A stretch of 64,000 nucleotides of DNA from S015-6 sp964384945 (GTDB taxonomy: Bacteria > Desulfobacterota > DSWW01), in assembly GCA_964384945.1 (NCBI GenBank), contig CAYLMK010000021.1, positions 1 to 64,000 of the forward strand, read 5' to 3'. The notes under the pieces were generated by a model. That model was not told the DNA's origin. It saw only the letters and a program-made list of their open reading frames with translations, and searched no databases. This document shows, one piece after another, positions 29,921-38,748 of this stretch (positions within the stretch are counted from its first letter, which is position 1; the number at the start of each line of letters is the position of its first letter). The position numbers and the translations under genes were made by a program.

Positions 29921-29941
29921 CGAGGTCCCCCTTTCCCGCTT

Positions 29942-30619
29942 TCAGGATTGCCCGTCCGAAGGCCTTTCCTCCCAGCCGAACGCGCCGACCAGCGGGACAA
30001 AAACGCAACCGGTTCCTTCCGCTTTCCGGAAACCCTTCTTCTCCTTGCTGACGGTGCAGAGGGTCTGATGATGGGCGCTTCCAATCGGGATGACAAGCCT
30101 CCCACCCAGCTCGAGCTGCTCGACCAGCGGACCCGGGATTTCCGGCGCGCCGGCCGTCACGACGATAGCATGGAAGGGCGCCTTCTCTGCCCATCCCATG
30201 GAGCCGTCACCCACCCGGATCGAGATGTTTCGATACCCCAGGGCCTCGAGCAGCGCCTTGGCCCGTTCCGCCAATTCAGGTATCCGTTCCACGGAATAAA
30301 CCTCCCGAACGAGTTCCGCAAGAATGGCGGTCTGGTAGCCCGACCCGGTTCCCACCTCCAGGACGCGGTCGTCGGGTCGCAGCGCAAGACTTTCGGTCAT
30401 CAAGGCAACCATATAGGGCTGGGAGATGGTCTGTCCCTTGCCGATGGAAAGGGGGCTGTCCTCGTAAGCGTGCGCGGATGCGTGCTCCGGAACGAACCGG
30501 TGTCTCGGCACTCTCTCCATGGCCGCCAAGACACGTTCGTCCTTCACCCCCCTCTTGCGGAGCTGCCGCTCCACCATCCTGCGACGCTCTCCCTCGAAGT
30601 CTTTCACGCTAGAGGCCAT
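29942..30619 (-). CDS. pcm: Protein-L-isoaspartate O-methyltransferase, cytoplasmic
   Basis: The second Pcm paralogue has 225 residues and no signal peptide. Motif I is VLEVGTGSGYQTAIL, and VPRHRFVPEH and GKGQTISQPYMVALM match the other copy at 26971. The conserved C-terminal FVPLVGAFGW segment is present. It starts one base after the archease stop, so the two are probably coupled. Archease and Pcm genes are also neighbours in other prokaryotes. Confidence 0.93.
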   Translation of the reverse strand: MASSVKDFEGERRRMVERQLRKRGVKDERVLAAMERVPRHRFVPEHASAHAYEDSPLSIGKGQTISQPYMVALMTESLALRPDDRVLEVGTGSGYQTAILAELVREVYSVERIPELAERAKALLEALGYRNISIRVGDGSMGWAEKAPFHAIVVTAGAPEIPGPLVEQLELGGRLVIPIGSAHHQTLCTVSKEKKGFRKAEGTGCVFVPLVGAFGWEERPSDGQS

Positions 30620-30620
30620 C

Positions 30621-31082
30621 CTAGAGATCCATGACGATCCGGGCGGACCACCCCCCCGGGGTCCTTCGAATCTGAACGTCGTGGTAGGTCACCGCCTTGA
30701 TCTCTCGTTCGCCTGCGGTATCTGCGTTCCTCACGTCCTGCCAATCACCCCCCAGAACCACCGTATATCCTCCCCCGCTGTCGACGCAAGAACGCACGGA
30801 AAGCTCACGGAGATTCAGCCGCCTTCGCTCCACGCCCGCCTTGTACAGGAGCTCCCCGAGAAGAGCGACGAGGGCCTCCTCCGCATCTTCTCCATGGATT
30901 TCCAGCCGTTCCGCGCATACGGCTTCCCTGCGGTCCGGCGGTTCGGGAAGCCCCAGGAGAATGTAGAGAGACTTCACGGCGTTCCGGAACAGGTCGGGTT
31001 CGTCCTTCCCCTGCACTTCCACGCGGAGGTCCGCCGTGTGGTCGAGCTCTCTGAAAGGCGCCTTGCCGTCTGTATCCTTCAA
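30621..31082 (-). CDS. Archease
   Basis: The 153-residue protein has the archease signatures: ELDHTADLRVEV (His15, Asp18) near the N-terminus and EIKAVTYHDVQI near the C-terminus. Archease activates the RNA ligase RtcB by speeding its guanylylation and broadening NTP use. No rtcB gene is in the window; the partner may lie elsewhere. The neighbours are pcm and acylphosphatase, so a wider chaperone-like role has to be considered. Confidence 0.92.
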   Translation of the reverse strand: MKDTDGKAPFRELDHTADLRVEVQGKDEPDLFRNAVKSLYILLGLPEPPDRREAVCAERLEIHGEDAEEALVALLGELLYKAGVERRRLNLRELSVRSCVDSGGGYTVVLGGDWQDVRNADTAGEREIKAVTYHDVQIRRTPGGWSARIVMDL

Positions 31083-31103
31083 GGGGGAGACCCAGCCTGC
31101 GTC

Positions 31104-31388
31104 TCAATAGGTGATCTCGAAGGGGGGCAATCCAGGCCCTGTTGCACTTTCTTCGACCGTTTCGACACTTCGGACCCTCGCATGGGGGGGGCCCCGTCGG
31201 CACCACGCTTCCAGGATGCCGACCTTCGCCGGATCCCCCTGAGCCAGGACTTCCACGCGGCCGTCCGGCAGGTTGCGCACCCATCCCTTGAGCCCCAACC
31301 GGCAGGCCTCCTCCCGGGTGTACGCCCGAAAGCAGACCCCCTGGACACGACCCGAAATCAGTAACCGGACCCGCCGTTCCTCCGTCAT
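31104..31388 (-). CDS. acyP: Acylphosphatase
   Basis: A 94-residue enzyme that hydrolyses acyl phosphates. The catalytic arginine (GRVQGVCFRAYT, Arg21) and asparagine (GWVRNLPDGRVEV, Asn39) are both present. The open frame reaches 31709, but homology begins at the ATG at 31388. It is the first gene of the minus-strand operon led by the promoter at 31432-31459. Confidence 0.93.
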   Translation of the reverse strand: MTEERRVRLLISGRVQGVCFRAYTREEACRLGLKGWVRNLPDGRVEVLAQGDPAKVGILEAWCRRGPPHARVRSVETVEESATGPGLPPFEITY

Positions 31389-31431
31389 CCGCTCCGTCCC
31401 CTTCGAAAGAGAGCCACGAAGCGACGATAGA

Positions 31432-31459
31432 AGTATCACAATTACCCTGGAAATGCCAA
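31432..31459 (-). promoter_or_regulatory. Promoter of the acyP-archease-pcm-eno operon
   Basis: TTGGCA (31459-31454), a 16-base spacer and GATACT (31437-31432), the latter preceded by TGT in the extended -10 position. It lies about 40 bases upstream of acyP. Confidence 0.5.
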
Positions 31460-31523
31460 CAGGAACGGCCTCCCGGGCCTCGTAACCATCGACGCATCGG
31501 GGGTTTCCTGCGCATCCGCGGGC

Positions 31524-31553
31524 TTGACAGGATTCGGGATCCTGGGGTATCTG
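31524..31553 (+). promoter_or_regulatory. Candidate promoter for the LolA-like gene
   Basis: A perfect TTGACA (31524-31529), an 18-base spacer and TATCTG (31548-31553), about 95 bases before the start. The -10 is weak. Confidence 0.35.
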
Positions 31554-31648
31554 AGATGGATGGAAGCGAACCTTGCGGGTTTTTCGTTGGACCCGCCCTC
31601 CGCGCGGGAAGCGATGACCCGTCGGACGGCGAAAAGAAAGGAATTCCG

Positions 31649-32446
31649 ATGAAGAGAATACGACTCGCTCGGATCGCAATGCTGGCGGTCTTCGGCGTCC
31701 TGCTTCCATCCCTCGGCTCGGCCGAAGGGCCTTCCTCGGAGGCCCTGGCTGCGGGTGAAATCGTCAAGAAGGCCAGAGACAAGCAGTTCCCGGAGAATTC
31801 GGTCAGCGAGCTCACCATGGTGTTGATCAACAAGAGGGGGAGCGAGAGATCCCGAAAGCTGACAACCAAGCGGAAGAATTACGGCAACGGAGAGGCAAAG
31901 AGCGTGGCCTATTTCCTTTCCCCCGCCGATGTGAAAGGGACGGCCTTTCTCGTGTGGGAACACGCCGATCAGCCGAATGACGTATTCATTTACCTGCCTG
32001 CCTTGAAGAAAATTCGCCGGATCGCTTCGGAACAGAAGCATCAGAGCTTCATGGGCAGCGATTTTTCGTATGCGGATATGGAAAACGAAGATGTGGACAA
32101 TGCGGCTCACCGCATCCTCTCCGAGGAGGATCTCGATGGAAAGGCTTGCTGGGTGATTGAATCCATCCCCAAGCCGGACAGCGATTCCGAATACGGAAGG
32201 CTGGTTTCATGGGTGGACAAGGCCGAGTTCATCCCGCGCAAAGTGGAGTTTTTCGACAAGAACGGACGCCCGTACAAGACGATGCAAGTCCTGCGGACGG
32301 GACCCGTGGGCGCCGAAATCCTGCCCCTGCACCTGTCGATGGAAAATGTGCAGAAGAATCACAAGACGGAGATCACCATCGACAAAATCGAAATCGGCCA
32401 GGAGATCCCGGACGAGGAATTCACGCACCGGGCCATTCAGCGCTAG
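31649..32446 (+). CDS. LolA-like outer membrane lipoprotein-sorting protein
   Basis: The protein has 265 residues from the ATG at 31649, which has AAGGA seven bases upstream; an in-frame ATG at 31556 would spoil the signal peptide. A signal peptide (MKRIRLARIAMLAVFGVLLPSLG in parts) is followed by a LolA/LppX-like fold with the PF17131-type segments FIYLPALKKIRRI and QSFMGSDFSYADM. Such proteins bind a lipid or lipoprotein in the periplasm and are often encoded with RND-type exporters. No exporter is adjacent here. The substrate is unknown. Confidence 0.88.
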   Translation: MKRIRLARIAMLAVFGVLLPSLGSAEGPSSEALAAGEIVKKARDKQFPENSVSELTMVLINKRGSERSRKLTTKRKNYGNGEAKSVAYFLSPADVKGTAFLVWEHADQPNDVFIYLPALKKIRRIASEQKHQSFMGSDFSYADMENEDVDNAAHRILSEEDLDGKACWVIESIPKPDSDSEYGRLVSWVDKAEFIPRKVEFFDKNGRPYKTMQVLRTGPVGAEILPLHLSMENVQKNHKTEITIDKIEIGQEIPDEEFTHRAIQR

Positions 32447-32520
32447 CGGGCGGTTGTTCGAATCCCCCGCCGAGCCGCCGGCGAACGCGCGGCTGCTGAG
32501 GCCTCCCGGCGTGCGTCGCC

Positions 32521-33159
32521 ATGCTGCTGGTAAACGAAATCTTCTTCAGTATTCAGGGGGAGTCCTCCTTCGCAGGACTCCCCTGCTTCTTTGTACGCCT
32601 TGCCGGGTGCAACCTTCGATGCTCCTACTGTGACACGCAGTATGCCTACCACGAGGGCAGGCATATGTCCGCGGAGGAAATCCTCTCGGCCATTCCCCCG
32701 GGCTACCAGGGCCTCGCGGAAGTGACAGGAGGGGAGCCTCTTCTCCAGGAGGCCTGCCCCGGGCTGGTCGACCGACTGCTCCGTCGGGGCCATACCGTCC
32801 TGGTGGAGACCAACGGAAGCCTGGATATCCGGCCCCTCCCCGAGCCGTCCGTCTGCATTCTGGATATCAAGTGCCCCGCAAGCGGGATGAGTGACCGCAT
32901 GAACCTCGAGAACCTCTGCCGCCTCCGTCCGCACGACGAGGTCAAATTTGTTGTGCAGAACCGCCAAGACTACGTCTGGGCGAGGGATCTGCTCCCGCAC
33001 ATACCGCCCCGCGTCCCCGGCAAGGTCCTCTTCAGCCCGGCCCACGGCCTCTGCCGACCGAGGGATCTCGCCCGATGGATCCTGGACGACAGGCTCGGGG
33101 CCCGCATGCAGATCCCTCTGCATCGTCTCCTATGGCCGGATTGCTCCAGGGGGAAATAG
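32521..33159 (+). CDS. queE: 7-carboxy-7-deazaguanine synthase
   Basis: QueE is the radical SAM enzyme that forms the 7-deazaguanine core of queuosine from 6-carboxytetrahydropterin. The cluster motif is CNLRCSYC (Cys30, Cys34, Cys37), preceded by FFSIQGESSFAG, with VTGGEPLLQ and VETNGSLDI following. The 212-residue length is typical. With queH at 5285 this gives two steps of the pathway in the window; queC, queD and tgt are not seen. Confidence 0.93.
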   Translation: MLLVNEIFFSIQGESSFAGLPCFFVRLAGCNLRCSYCDTQYAYHEGRHMSAEEILSAIPPGYQGLAEVTGGEPLLQEACPGLVDRLLRRGHTVLVETNGSLDIRPLPEPSVCILDIKCPASGMSDRMNLENLCRLRPHDEVKFVVQNRQDYVWARDLLPHIPPRVPGKVLFSPAHGLCRPRDLARWILDDRLGARMQIPLHRLLWPDCSRGK

Positions 33160-33310
33160 CCGACCGCCGGCGGATCGCGCTCCGGAAAACACGGCAAATT
33201 CCTTAAGGTTCCCTCCTCTCTCTGCCGATACATTACGACAAAGAGAGAAAGAAGGGCGCGGACCGGCCGGGTCCGCCGGCTTGATACGAATTGGTCCGAG
33301 AAGGCTTCGT

Positions 33311-33763
33311 GTGAATACCATGCCCGATTTCGCCCAGAAGGAGAGGGAGGAAGCCCCCCTCGCGAAGAGGATCCGGGAGATGGGTCTTCCCGAGAGGCTG
33401 CGCCTGGCCCAGATGGGGGACAAGGAGGCCAGATCGCTGCTTGCGAGGGATCGGAACAAGCAGGTCCTCTATTGCCTTCTGCAGAACCCGCGGATCTCGG
33501 ATCAGGAGATCGTGCAATTCGCCAAGGAAAGGACCCTGCCCGAGGAGATTATCTCCCTGATCAGCAAACGGAAGGAATGGATGAAGAAGTACCCCGTTCG
33601 GCTTGCCCTGACCCTGAACCCCAAGACCCCCCTGGCTCTTTCGCTGAGGATGCTTCGTTCGATCCATGACATGGATCTTCGCAGGATTGCAAAGAGCAAG
33701 GATGTTTCTTCGCAGCTCGCCTCCGGGGCAAGGAAGATCCTGATCGCCAGGGGGCTTCTCTGA
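33311..33763 (+). CDS. Conserved helical-repeat-like protein upstream of mglA
   Basis: A protein of about 150 residues, start GTG at 33311 with GAGAAGG six bases upstream; the ATG at 33320 is the alternative. It is predicted to be entirely helical and charged, with repeat-like units of about 22 residues (for example LLARDRNKQVLYCLLQNPRISDQEIVQFAK in parts, then RKEWMKKYPVRLALTLNPKTP), resembling HEAT/DUF2336-like repeats. No catalytic motif is visible. It lies 34 bases upstream of the MglA-type GTPase on the same strand. A regulatory or scaffolding partner of MglA is possible but unproven. Confidence 0.7.
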   Translation: MNTMPDFAQKEREEAPLAKRIREMGLPERLRLAQMGDKEARSLLARDRNKQVLYCLLQNPRISDQEIVQFAKERTLPEEIISLISKRKEWMKKYPVRLALTLNPKTPLALSLRMLRSIHDMDLRRIAKSKDVSSQLASGARKILIARGLL

Positions 33764-33797
33764 GGGAACCGGCAACCCAGGAGGTAATGGAGAATCC

Positions 33798-35174
33798 ATG
33801 GCTCTCTTGAACCACCCCAAGAAGGAACTGAGCGCGAAGATCGTGTACTATGGGCCCGGGTTGTCCGGCAAGACGACGAACCTTGAATGGATTCACCGGA
33901 AAATGTCCCCGGACAAGAGGGGAAAGCTGATTTCCCTCGAGACCAAGACGGACCGCACCCTCTTTTTCGACTTCTTGCCTGTCCAGATCGGAGAGATCGC
34001 GGGCTTCCGAACACGCTTCAACGTTTACACGGTCCCGGGGCAGATCTTCTACAACGAAACGCGAAGGATGGTGCTCAAGGGTGTCGACGGAATCGTCTTC
34101 GTTGCGGACTCCCAGAAGGAGATGGCCAACGAGAATCTCGAGAACTTGAAAAACCTTGCCGAGAACCTCCGGTCCATCGGGAAAGAGCTGACCAAGATCC
34201 CGCTCGTCATGCAGTTCAACAAGAGGGACCTGCCCAATATCCTTTCCGTGGAAGAGATGAACCGCCTTCTGAACGCTCCCGGTCTTCCGGTCTTCGAGGC
34301 CGTGGCCATCAGGGGAGAGGGTGTACTGACGACCCTGACCCGGATCACCAGGTTTGTGGCAGATCACCTGAAGCAGACAATCTTCGACGGATCGGCTGCG
34401 GAAACCCCGGCCGGCCGCATGTACGCCCTCCCGTCACCCGAGGCGAGACATGAACCGCCGCGCCCCTTCCCGGGCGCCCCGAAGCTCGCCTCCGAGGCTG
34501 AAGCACCCGCCTTTCTCACCCAGCAGCCTCAGGCCTTGGCCTCGGCGCAGCAGAAGACTTCTCAACCATCTTGTCAGGATAATCTTGTAACATCCCGTTC
34601 TGAAAAACTTTCTCATGGTAAGACTTCTGTAAAGGCTCCCCAGCCCCCCCTGGCAGCCGTTCGGCCTTCGGCCCCCCAAATCCTGCACAACAACGACATC
34701 CCGAGTCTTGGAGAAATCGACGAGCCGCCGGGATTCAAGTCGCAGCAGAAAGCGGTTCCCACCCATGGCTTCGCGCAGCCTGCGCCCTCTCCGGAGGCCC
34801 CGTCCGGCAAGCAGGCAATGACCCTGAAGGACACCCCCGCCGTCACGGAAGACTCGGGCACTATCGAGAGGGTAGTCCCCCTGCACCGGACCGCCCCCCT
34901 GGAAACCGCCGCCCATCGGCCCGTATCCGCACCCTTATCGCCGGAAACCGCCTCCAGTGCATACTGGGTGGACCCCTCCGTCGTCACCGTCGCCGTGGAA
35001 CAGGTGCCCGCCCCCGATGCCCCGAAAGGCATCGCCTTGCGCTTCGGCGAGCCGGAAAGAGAGTCGGGCAATCAGGTCAGAATCCCCGTTGCCCTGAGGC
35101 TCGAGGCGACAAATCAGATTCTGTCGTTTCAGATGGTCATCCGCGTCGAGCAAGAGCAGAAGGGCTCCTCCTGA
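33798..35174 (+). CDS. mglA: MglA-type Ras-like GTPase with long C-terminal tail
   Basis: Residues 1-195 form a complete MglA domain: P-loop GPGLSGKTTN, the family-specific TLFFDFLP, switch-II region TVPGQIFYN and NKRDLP for guanine. MglA sets front-rear polarity and motility direction in Myxococcus and is about 195 residues long. Here a Pro/Ala-rich, probably disordered tail of about 210 residues follows, ending in a short ordered segment (GNQVRIPVALRLEATNQILSF) of unknown kind. No roadblock MglB gene is adjacent. Within the tail, 34552-34640 is AT-richer and uses codons unlike the rest. Confidence 0.9.
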   Translation: MALLNHPKKELSAKIVYYGPGLSGKTTNLEWIHRKMSPDKRGKLISLETKTDRTLFFDFLPVQIGEIAGFRTRFNVYTVPGQIFYNETRRMVLKGVDGIVFVADSQKEMANENLENLKNLAENLRSIGKELTKIPLVMQFNKRDLPNILSVEEMNRLLNAPGLPVFEAVAIRGEGVLTTLTRITRFVADHLKQTIFDGSAAETPAGRMYALPSPEARHEPPRPFPGAPKLASEAEAPAFLTQQPQALASAQQKTSQPSCQDNLVTSRSEKLSHGKTSVKAPQPPLAAVRPSAPQILHNNDIPSLGEIDEPPGFKSQQKAVPTHGFAQPAPSPEAPSGKQAMTLKDTPAVTEDSGTIERVVPLHRTAPLETAAHRPVSAPLSPETASSAYWVDPSVVTVAVEQVPAPDAPKGIALRFGEPERESGNQVRIPVALRLEATNQILSFQMVIRVEQEQKGSS

Positions 35175-35335
35175 GGGCTCCGGAGGAACCGGACTGGAGG
35201 AGCGGCCGGAGCCGGAGGCCCGCTCGAATCGCCCTCCGGGGGACAGCACCCTCCCTTTGGCGACCCTCCCCGGCTTCTTCTTCCAATTCCGAGGGCCGAA
35301 CGCGCCGCAAGGCGAGTGTTCATCCGCAGCACGGA

Positions 35336-35989
35336 TCAATGCAGAAGAAGAACCGTCGCATTGCACGACGCATGAAAGGCGGTGGAGGCTGCCACACTCC
35401 CGGTTCGCTCCCTCAACAATCCGAAGAGCAGTCCCGGGAAGAAGGTGGCCAGGGCCTCGGGGCGTTGGGAGACGATGAAATGCCCCAGTCCGAACAGGAG
35501 CGCCGTATAGAACCAGCCGAAGCCCACCTGCGCATAGAGAAGGTTCACGCTCCCCGGAAATGCACGGGTCAGGCGCGACTGGACATACCCGCGATAGAAC
35601 ACCTCCTCCGGCAGGGCGACGCACAGAAGATGATAGGAAAACGTGAGCGGCCAATCCTGCGGGAAACCGATTCGGAAGGGCCGATGGAACCACCAGGAGT
35701 TGTACAGCCAGCTGAGGAGAACAAAGGCCGGCAGAAGAAGGAAGGAGAAGAACAGAAACTGCCGCATGGAGTCTGAGAACCGCTGCAGGGTAATCCCCCA
35801 GTCCTCCGGTCGTGTCCGTGTCCGGAAAAGCAGGAAGAGAGGCACGTACAGGAAGAGCGCCGCCGCCAACACGGGCAGGGTTTGTGAGATGAACGGAACG
35901 GAACGGTAGGAGAAGAGTACCTTGCAGATCCCGATCACGCAGGCAAAGACAACCGTCACCTCGAGCAGGGCCTTCGTGGATGCCCTCAC
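35336..35989 (-). CDS. CPBP family intramembrane glutamic protease
   Basis: The 217-residue membrane protein has about six transmembrane segments. The CPBP/Abi motifs are present: EEVFYRGYVQSRL (the catalytic glutamates), FGLGHFIVS (His) and HASCNATV near the C-terminus. Members include Rce1 and the myxosortase-type sorting enzymes, so processing of a C-terminal signal is possible, though no target is visible. The start is GTG at 35989, next to the stop of the FAD oxidoreductase gene, so the two are cotranscribed and probably coupled. Confidence 0.85.
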   Translation of the reverse strand: MRASTKALLEVTVVFACVIGICKVLFSYRSVPFISQTLPVLAAALFLYVPLFLLFRTRTRPEDWGITLQRFSDSMRQFLFFSFLLLPAFVLLSWLYNSWWFHRPFRIGFPQDWPLTFSYHLLCVALPEEVFYRGYVQSRLTRAFPGSVNLLYAQVGFGWFYTALLFGLGHFIVSQRPEALATFFPGLLFGLLRERTGSVAASTAFHASCNATVLLLH

Positions 35990-37288
35990 CTAAGCATCCC
36001 TCTCCGTCACCATTCTCTCGTAGCAGGCCAGGACGGATTCATATTCCATCTCCATGCAGGCCCCCGGCGCGCAGGTCGAGTCGCCGACAAGGAAGAGGCC
36101 TTTGACATTCGGAACCCGGTATCCCGGTCTGTCTTTACGAGTTTGGTCCGCCTGAATGGCGATGCTGTCCAGCATACGAACCACGTGGGAGCGCTTCCAT
36201 TCCACCGCCAACTCCGACCGCGGAATCGCCTTCCTCAGGTTCTCCTCGATCTTCTTTTCCATTTCCCTGACGAGGTCCGGTTGCCTCACTTCTTCGGGAG
36301 AGCAGGGACAGACGAACGTGGCAAGCTGTTTCCCGGCCGGCGCATGCCGATGGCACAAGTTCGAAAGGAAGGTGCCGTAGCTGGGCGGATCCAGAAAAAA
36401 CCAAAGACCCTGCTTGGGGAAGATGCGATGTTTCAGGGCGAGATCCACGATCAGTGCCGCAGAAGGCACCGCCTTTTTGCAGAGATCCACGAACGACGGG
36501 GTCGTCGTCCCTTCGGGCAGGAGGTGGACCAACTGCTGGCAGGGGGTGGCGCAAACCACGTGACGGGTCTTCAGGATCTCCGCGCCCACCCTCACACCCA
36601 CCACCCTGCCTTCCTCGATTTCGATCCTCTCCACCTTCGTCTGCCAGCGGATTTCCCCTTCTCGCTCGATCTCCTGCTCCAGCCTCTCCAGGATCGGGAT
36701 CCACCCGTCGCGGGGGTACGCCAGGTAGGAACGCAGAAAGAATGCCTTTTGAAAACACCGCAACACCTCCCCCGCGGATATCTTCTCGAGCGCCGTGCAG
36801 TGCGTCGTCTCGTAGGCGAGGACCTTCAGGTATTTCTGGAGGCTCCCGCGTATGCCGTTGCGAACGAACCACTCCTCCAGGTTCTCCTCCTCCATCTCCT
36901 CCAGCGCTTCCCCTTTCAGGCTTCGGAGGAGTCTCCATGCGAAAACCCTGTCCCAAGGGGAAAAAAAATCGGCCCGAAGGACACCGGGTCTGCCGATGGT
37001 AATCCGATGCACTTTCTGGTCGGTGTCGAGAACCCAGGCCTGATTCAAAGGCACGAGAAGCGGCTCCAGATCCAGCTGCCTGCAGATCCTCATGAAAGGG
37101 CCCTTCTCCCCGTAGCGGACCCGAGGGATCCCCGGCAGCGACAGATAGCCCTCCCGCTTCCAGGGGGCGGCCCTTCCTCCGGCGACCCGCTTCCTTTCGA
37201 GCAGGAGAACCTTCCAGCCTGCCCGGGCAAGCATGGCCCCCAACGTCATTCCGGGAAGCGTCGCCCCCAGGAGGATGCAGTCAATCAC
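35990..37288 (-). CDS. Phytoene-desaturase-like FAD oxidoreductase
   Basis: The 432 residues from a GTG at 37288 (GGAGG nine bases upstream) form a CrtI-type flavoprotein. The N-terminal dinucleotide fold reads LLGATLPGMTLGAMLARAG, followed by ERKRVAGGRA, and the C-terminal FLVGDSTCAPGACMEMEYESV is the FAD-binding end motif. The usual GxGxxG is GATLPG, with Thr in the second glycine position. The open frame extends to 37384, but the extra residues are not family-like. The substrate is unknown; no other carotenoid gene is near. It is followed directly by the CPBP protease. Confidence 0.82.
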   Translation of the reverse strand: MIDCILLGATLPGMTLGAMLARAGWKVLLLERKRVAGGRAAPWKREGYLSLPGIPRVRYGEKGPFMRICRQLDLEPLLVPLNQAWVLDTDQKVHRITIGRPGVLRADFFSPWDRVFAWRLLRSLKGEALEEMEEENLEEWFVRNGIRGSLQKYLKVLAYETTHCTALEKISAGEVLRCFQKAFFLRSYLAYPRDGWIPILERLEQEIEREGEIRWQTKVERIEIEEGRVVGVRVGAEILKTRHVVCATPCQQLVHLLPEGTTTPSFVDLCKKAVPSAALIVDLALKHRIFPKQGLWFFLDPPSYGTFLSNLCHRHAPAGKQLATFVCPCSPEEVRQPDLVREMEKKIEENLRKAIPRSELAVEWKRSHVVRMLDSIAIQADQTRKDRPGYRVPNVKGLFLVGDSTCAPGACMEMEYESVLACYERMVTERDA

Positions 37289-37393
37289 AGGCCCGAACCT
37301 CCCCGTTGCATCGCCGGCATTCGCACAGATTCCTCGCCCCATGCCTCCGCGAAGCTCAGCCGGCTCTTCGTTTCCTGTCCGCAAGAAAGAAGA

Positions 37394-38725
37394 TCAAGTG
37401 GGCTCGCCGGCAGGAGGATCGAAAGAGTCCTCGATCCGAATGAACAGACTTCTGTCGAGCACCACATCCAACCGATCCATCGCCTCCAGAGCGCGCTGCA
37501 CATCGAGCTCCCTGGCTTCATGGGTAAGCATGATGATGTGCACCGGGCCTGCTTCCTGTCGCCCCTTCTGGATGACCGAATGGATGGAGATCCCGTGATC
37601 CCCCAGCACGCCGGAGATCTTCGAGAGGACTCCGGGCCGATCCACCACGGGAAAACGCATGTAGTATTTCGTGACGAGCTCCTCCATCCGCCGCAGGTGG
37701 GGTTCCCCGGGCAGCCGGCCGTAAAACCCGAGCGGCGGACAAGCCGCATGCGGACTTTGATCCATGCCCCTTGCCATCCCGATCAGATCGCTGACAACGG
37801 CGCTTCCGGTGGGCATCCTGCCGGCCCCCTTCCCGTAAAACATGACCGGCCCCGTATCGCGTCCGGCGGCGTAAACCGCGTTGAATACATGCCCCACAGA
37901 AGCGAGGAGATGGGATTCCGGAATCATGGTCGGATGCACGCGGGCTTCGATCCTTTCCTCCTGGAACTTTGCAAGTGCCAGCAGCTTGATCCGGTAGCCC
38001 AGTTCCTCCGCATAGCGGATGTCCATGCCGGTCACCCGCCCAATCCCCTCGGTGTAGATTTCGCTCGGTCGAACCTGCACTCCATACGCCAACCCGATCA
38101 GTATGGCCAGTTTGTGCGCCGTATCCTGCCCTTCGATGTCGAGGCTGGGATCGGCCTCTGCATATCCCTTCGCCTGCGCCTCCCGCAGACACTCGGGGAA
38201 CTCCCTTCCCTGTTCCGTCATTGCGGAAAGGATGTAGTTCGAGGTCCCGTTGATGATTCCGGCGATCGACCGGATCTGGTCGGCGGCAAGTCCTTCCCGC
38301 AGACTGCGCACGATCGGGATTCCGCCGCCTACCGACGCTTCGAATCCGATCTGGACCCCCATGGCCTCGGCGGCCCGGAACAACTCCGCACCGTGGGACG
38401 CGAGCAATGCCTTGTTGGCCGTGATCACATGCTTCTTCGCTGCAATCGCCTCCAGCACGAACGACCTGGCAGGCTCGATGCCGCCGATCAGCTCGATCAT
38501 GACCCGGATTTCCGGGTCCTCGAGTATGTCCTCCACCCGCACGGAGGTCTCAACCCCCTCCAAGGAGAGCCCGCGGTCGCGCTCCAGATCCAGGTCGGCG
38601 ATCCGCTTCAGCCTCACCTGCCTTCCGGAGCGCCTCTCCAGCCAGGCGGAATCCTCCAAGAGGATCTTCGCAACCCCCGTTCCCACCGTACCGAACCCGG
38701 CCAGCCCTACTTGCAGCGCCTCCAC
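37394..38725 (-). CDS. hom: Homoserine dehydrogenase with ACT domain
   Basis: Hom reduces aspartate semialdehyde to homoserine for threonine and methionine synthesis. The NAD(P) fold is VGLAGFGTVGTGVAKILL, with the catalytic region IINGTSNYILSAM and KGYAEADPSLDIEG. A C-terminal ACT domain (about 350-430, VVDRPGVLSKISGVLGDHGISIHSV in parts) suggests feedback control by threonine. The start is GTG at 38725 with an AGGAGAGG-type site ahead; the longer frame upstream overlaps the aminotransferase gene and is a shadow. It follows the aminotransferase gene after 23 bases. Confidence 0.95.
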   Translation of the reverse strand: MEALQVGLAGFGTVGTGVAKILLEDSAWLERRSGRQVRLKRIADLDLERDRGLSLEGVETSVRVEDILEDPEIRVMIELIGGIEPARSFVLEAIAAKKHVITANKALLASHGAELFRAAEAMGVQIGFEASVGGGIPIVRSLREGLAADQIRSIAGIINGTSNYILSAMTEQGREFPECLREAQAKGYAEADPSLDIEGQDTAHKLAILIGLAYGVQVRPSEIYTEGIGRVTGMDIRYAEELGYRIKLLALAKFQEERIEARVHPTMIPESHLLASVGHVFNAVYAAGRDTGPVMFYGKGAGRMPTGSAVVSDLIGMARGMDQSPHAACPPLGFYGRLPGEPHLRRMEELVTKYYMRFPVVDRPGVLSKISGVLGDHGISIHSVIQKGRQEAGPVHIIMLTHEARELDVQRALEAMDRLDVVLDRSLFIRIEDSFDPPAGEPT

Positions 38726-38748
38726 GTTCCCTCTCCTCTTCGCGCAAC

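Noticed and set aside
31389..31709. Upstream extension of acylphosphatase
   Set aside because: The extra 107 residues are not family-like and would cover the promoter candidates in the divergent region.
35176..35213. GGCTCCGG/CCGGAGCC hairpin after mglA as a terminator
   Set aside because: The loop is over 20 bases and no T run follows on either strand.
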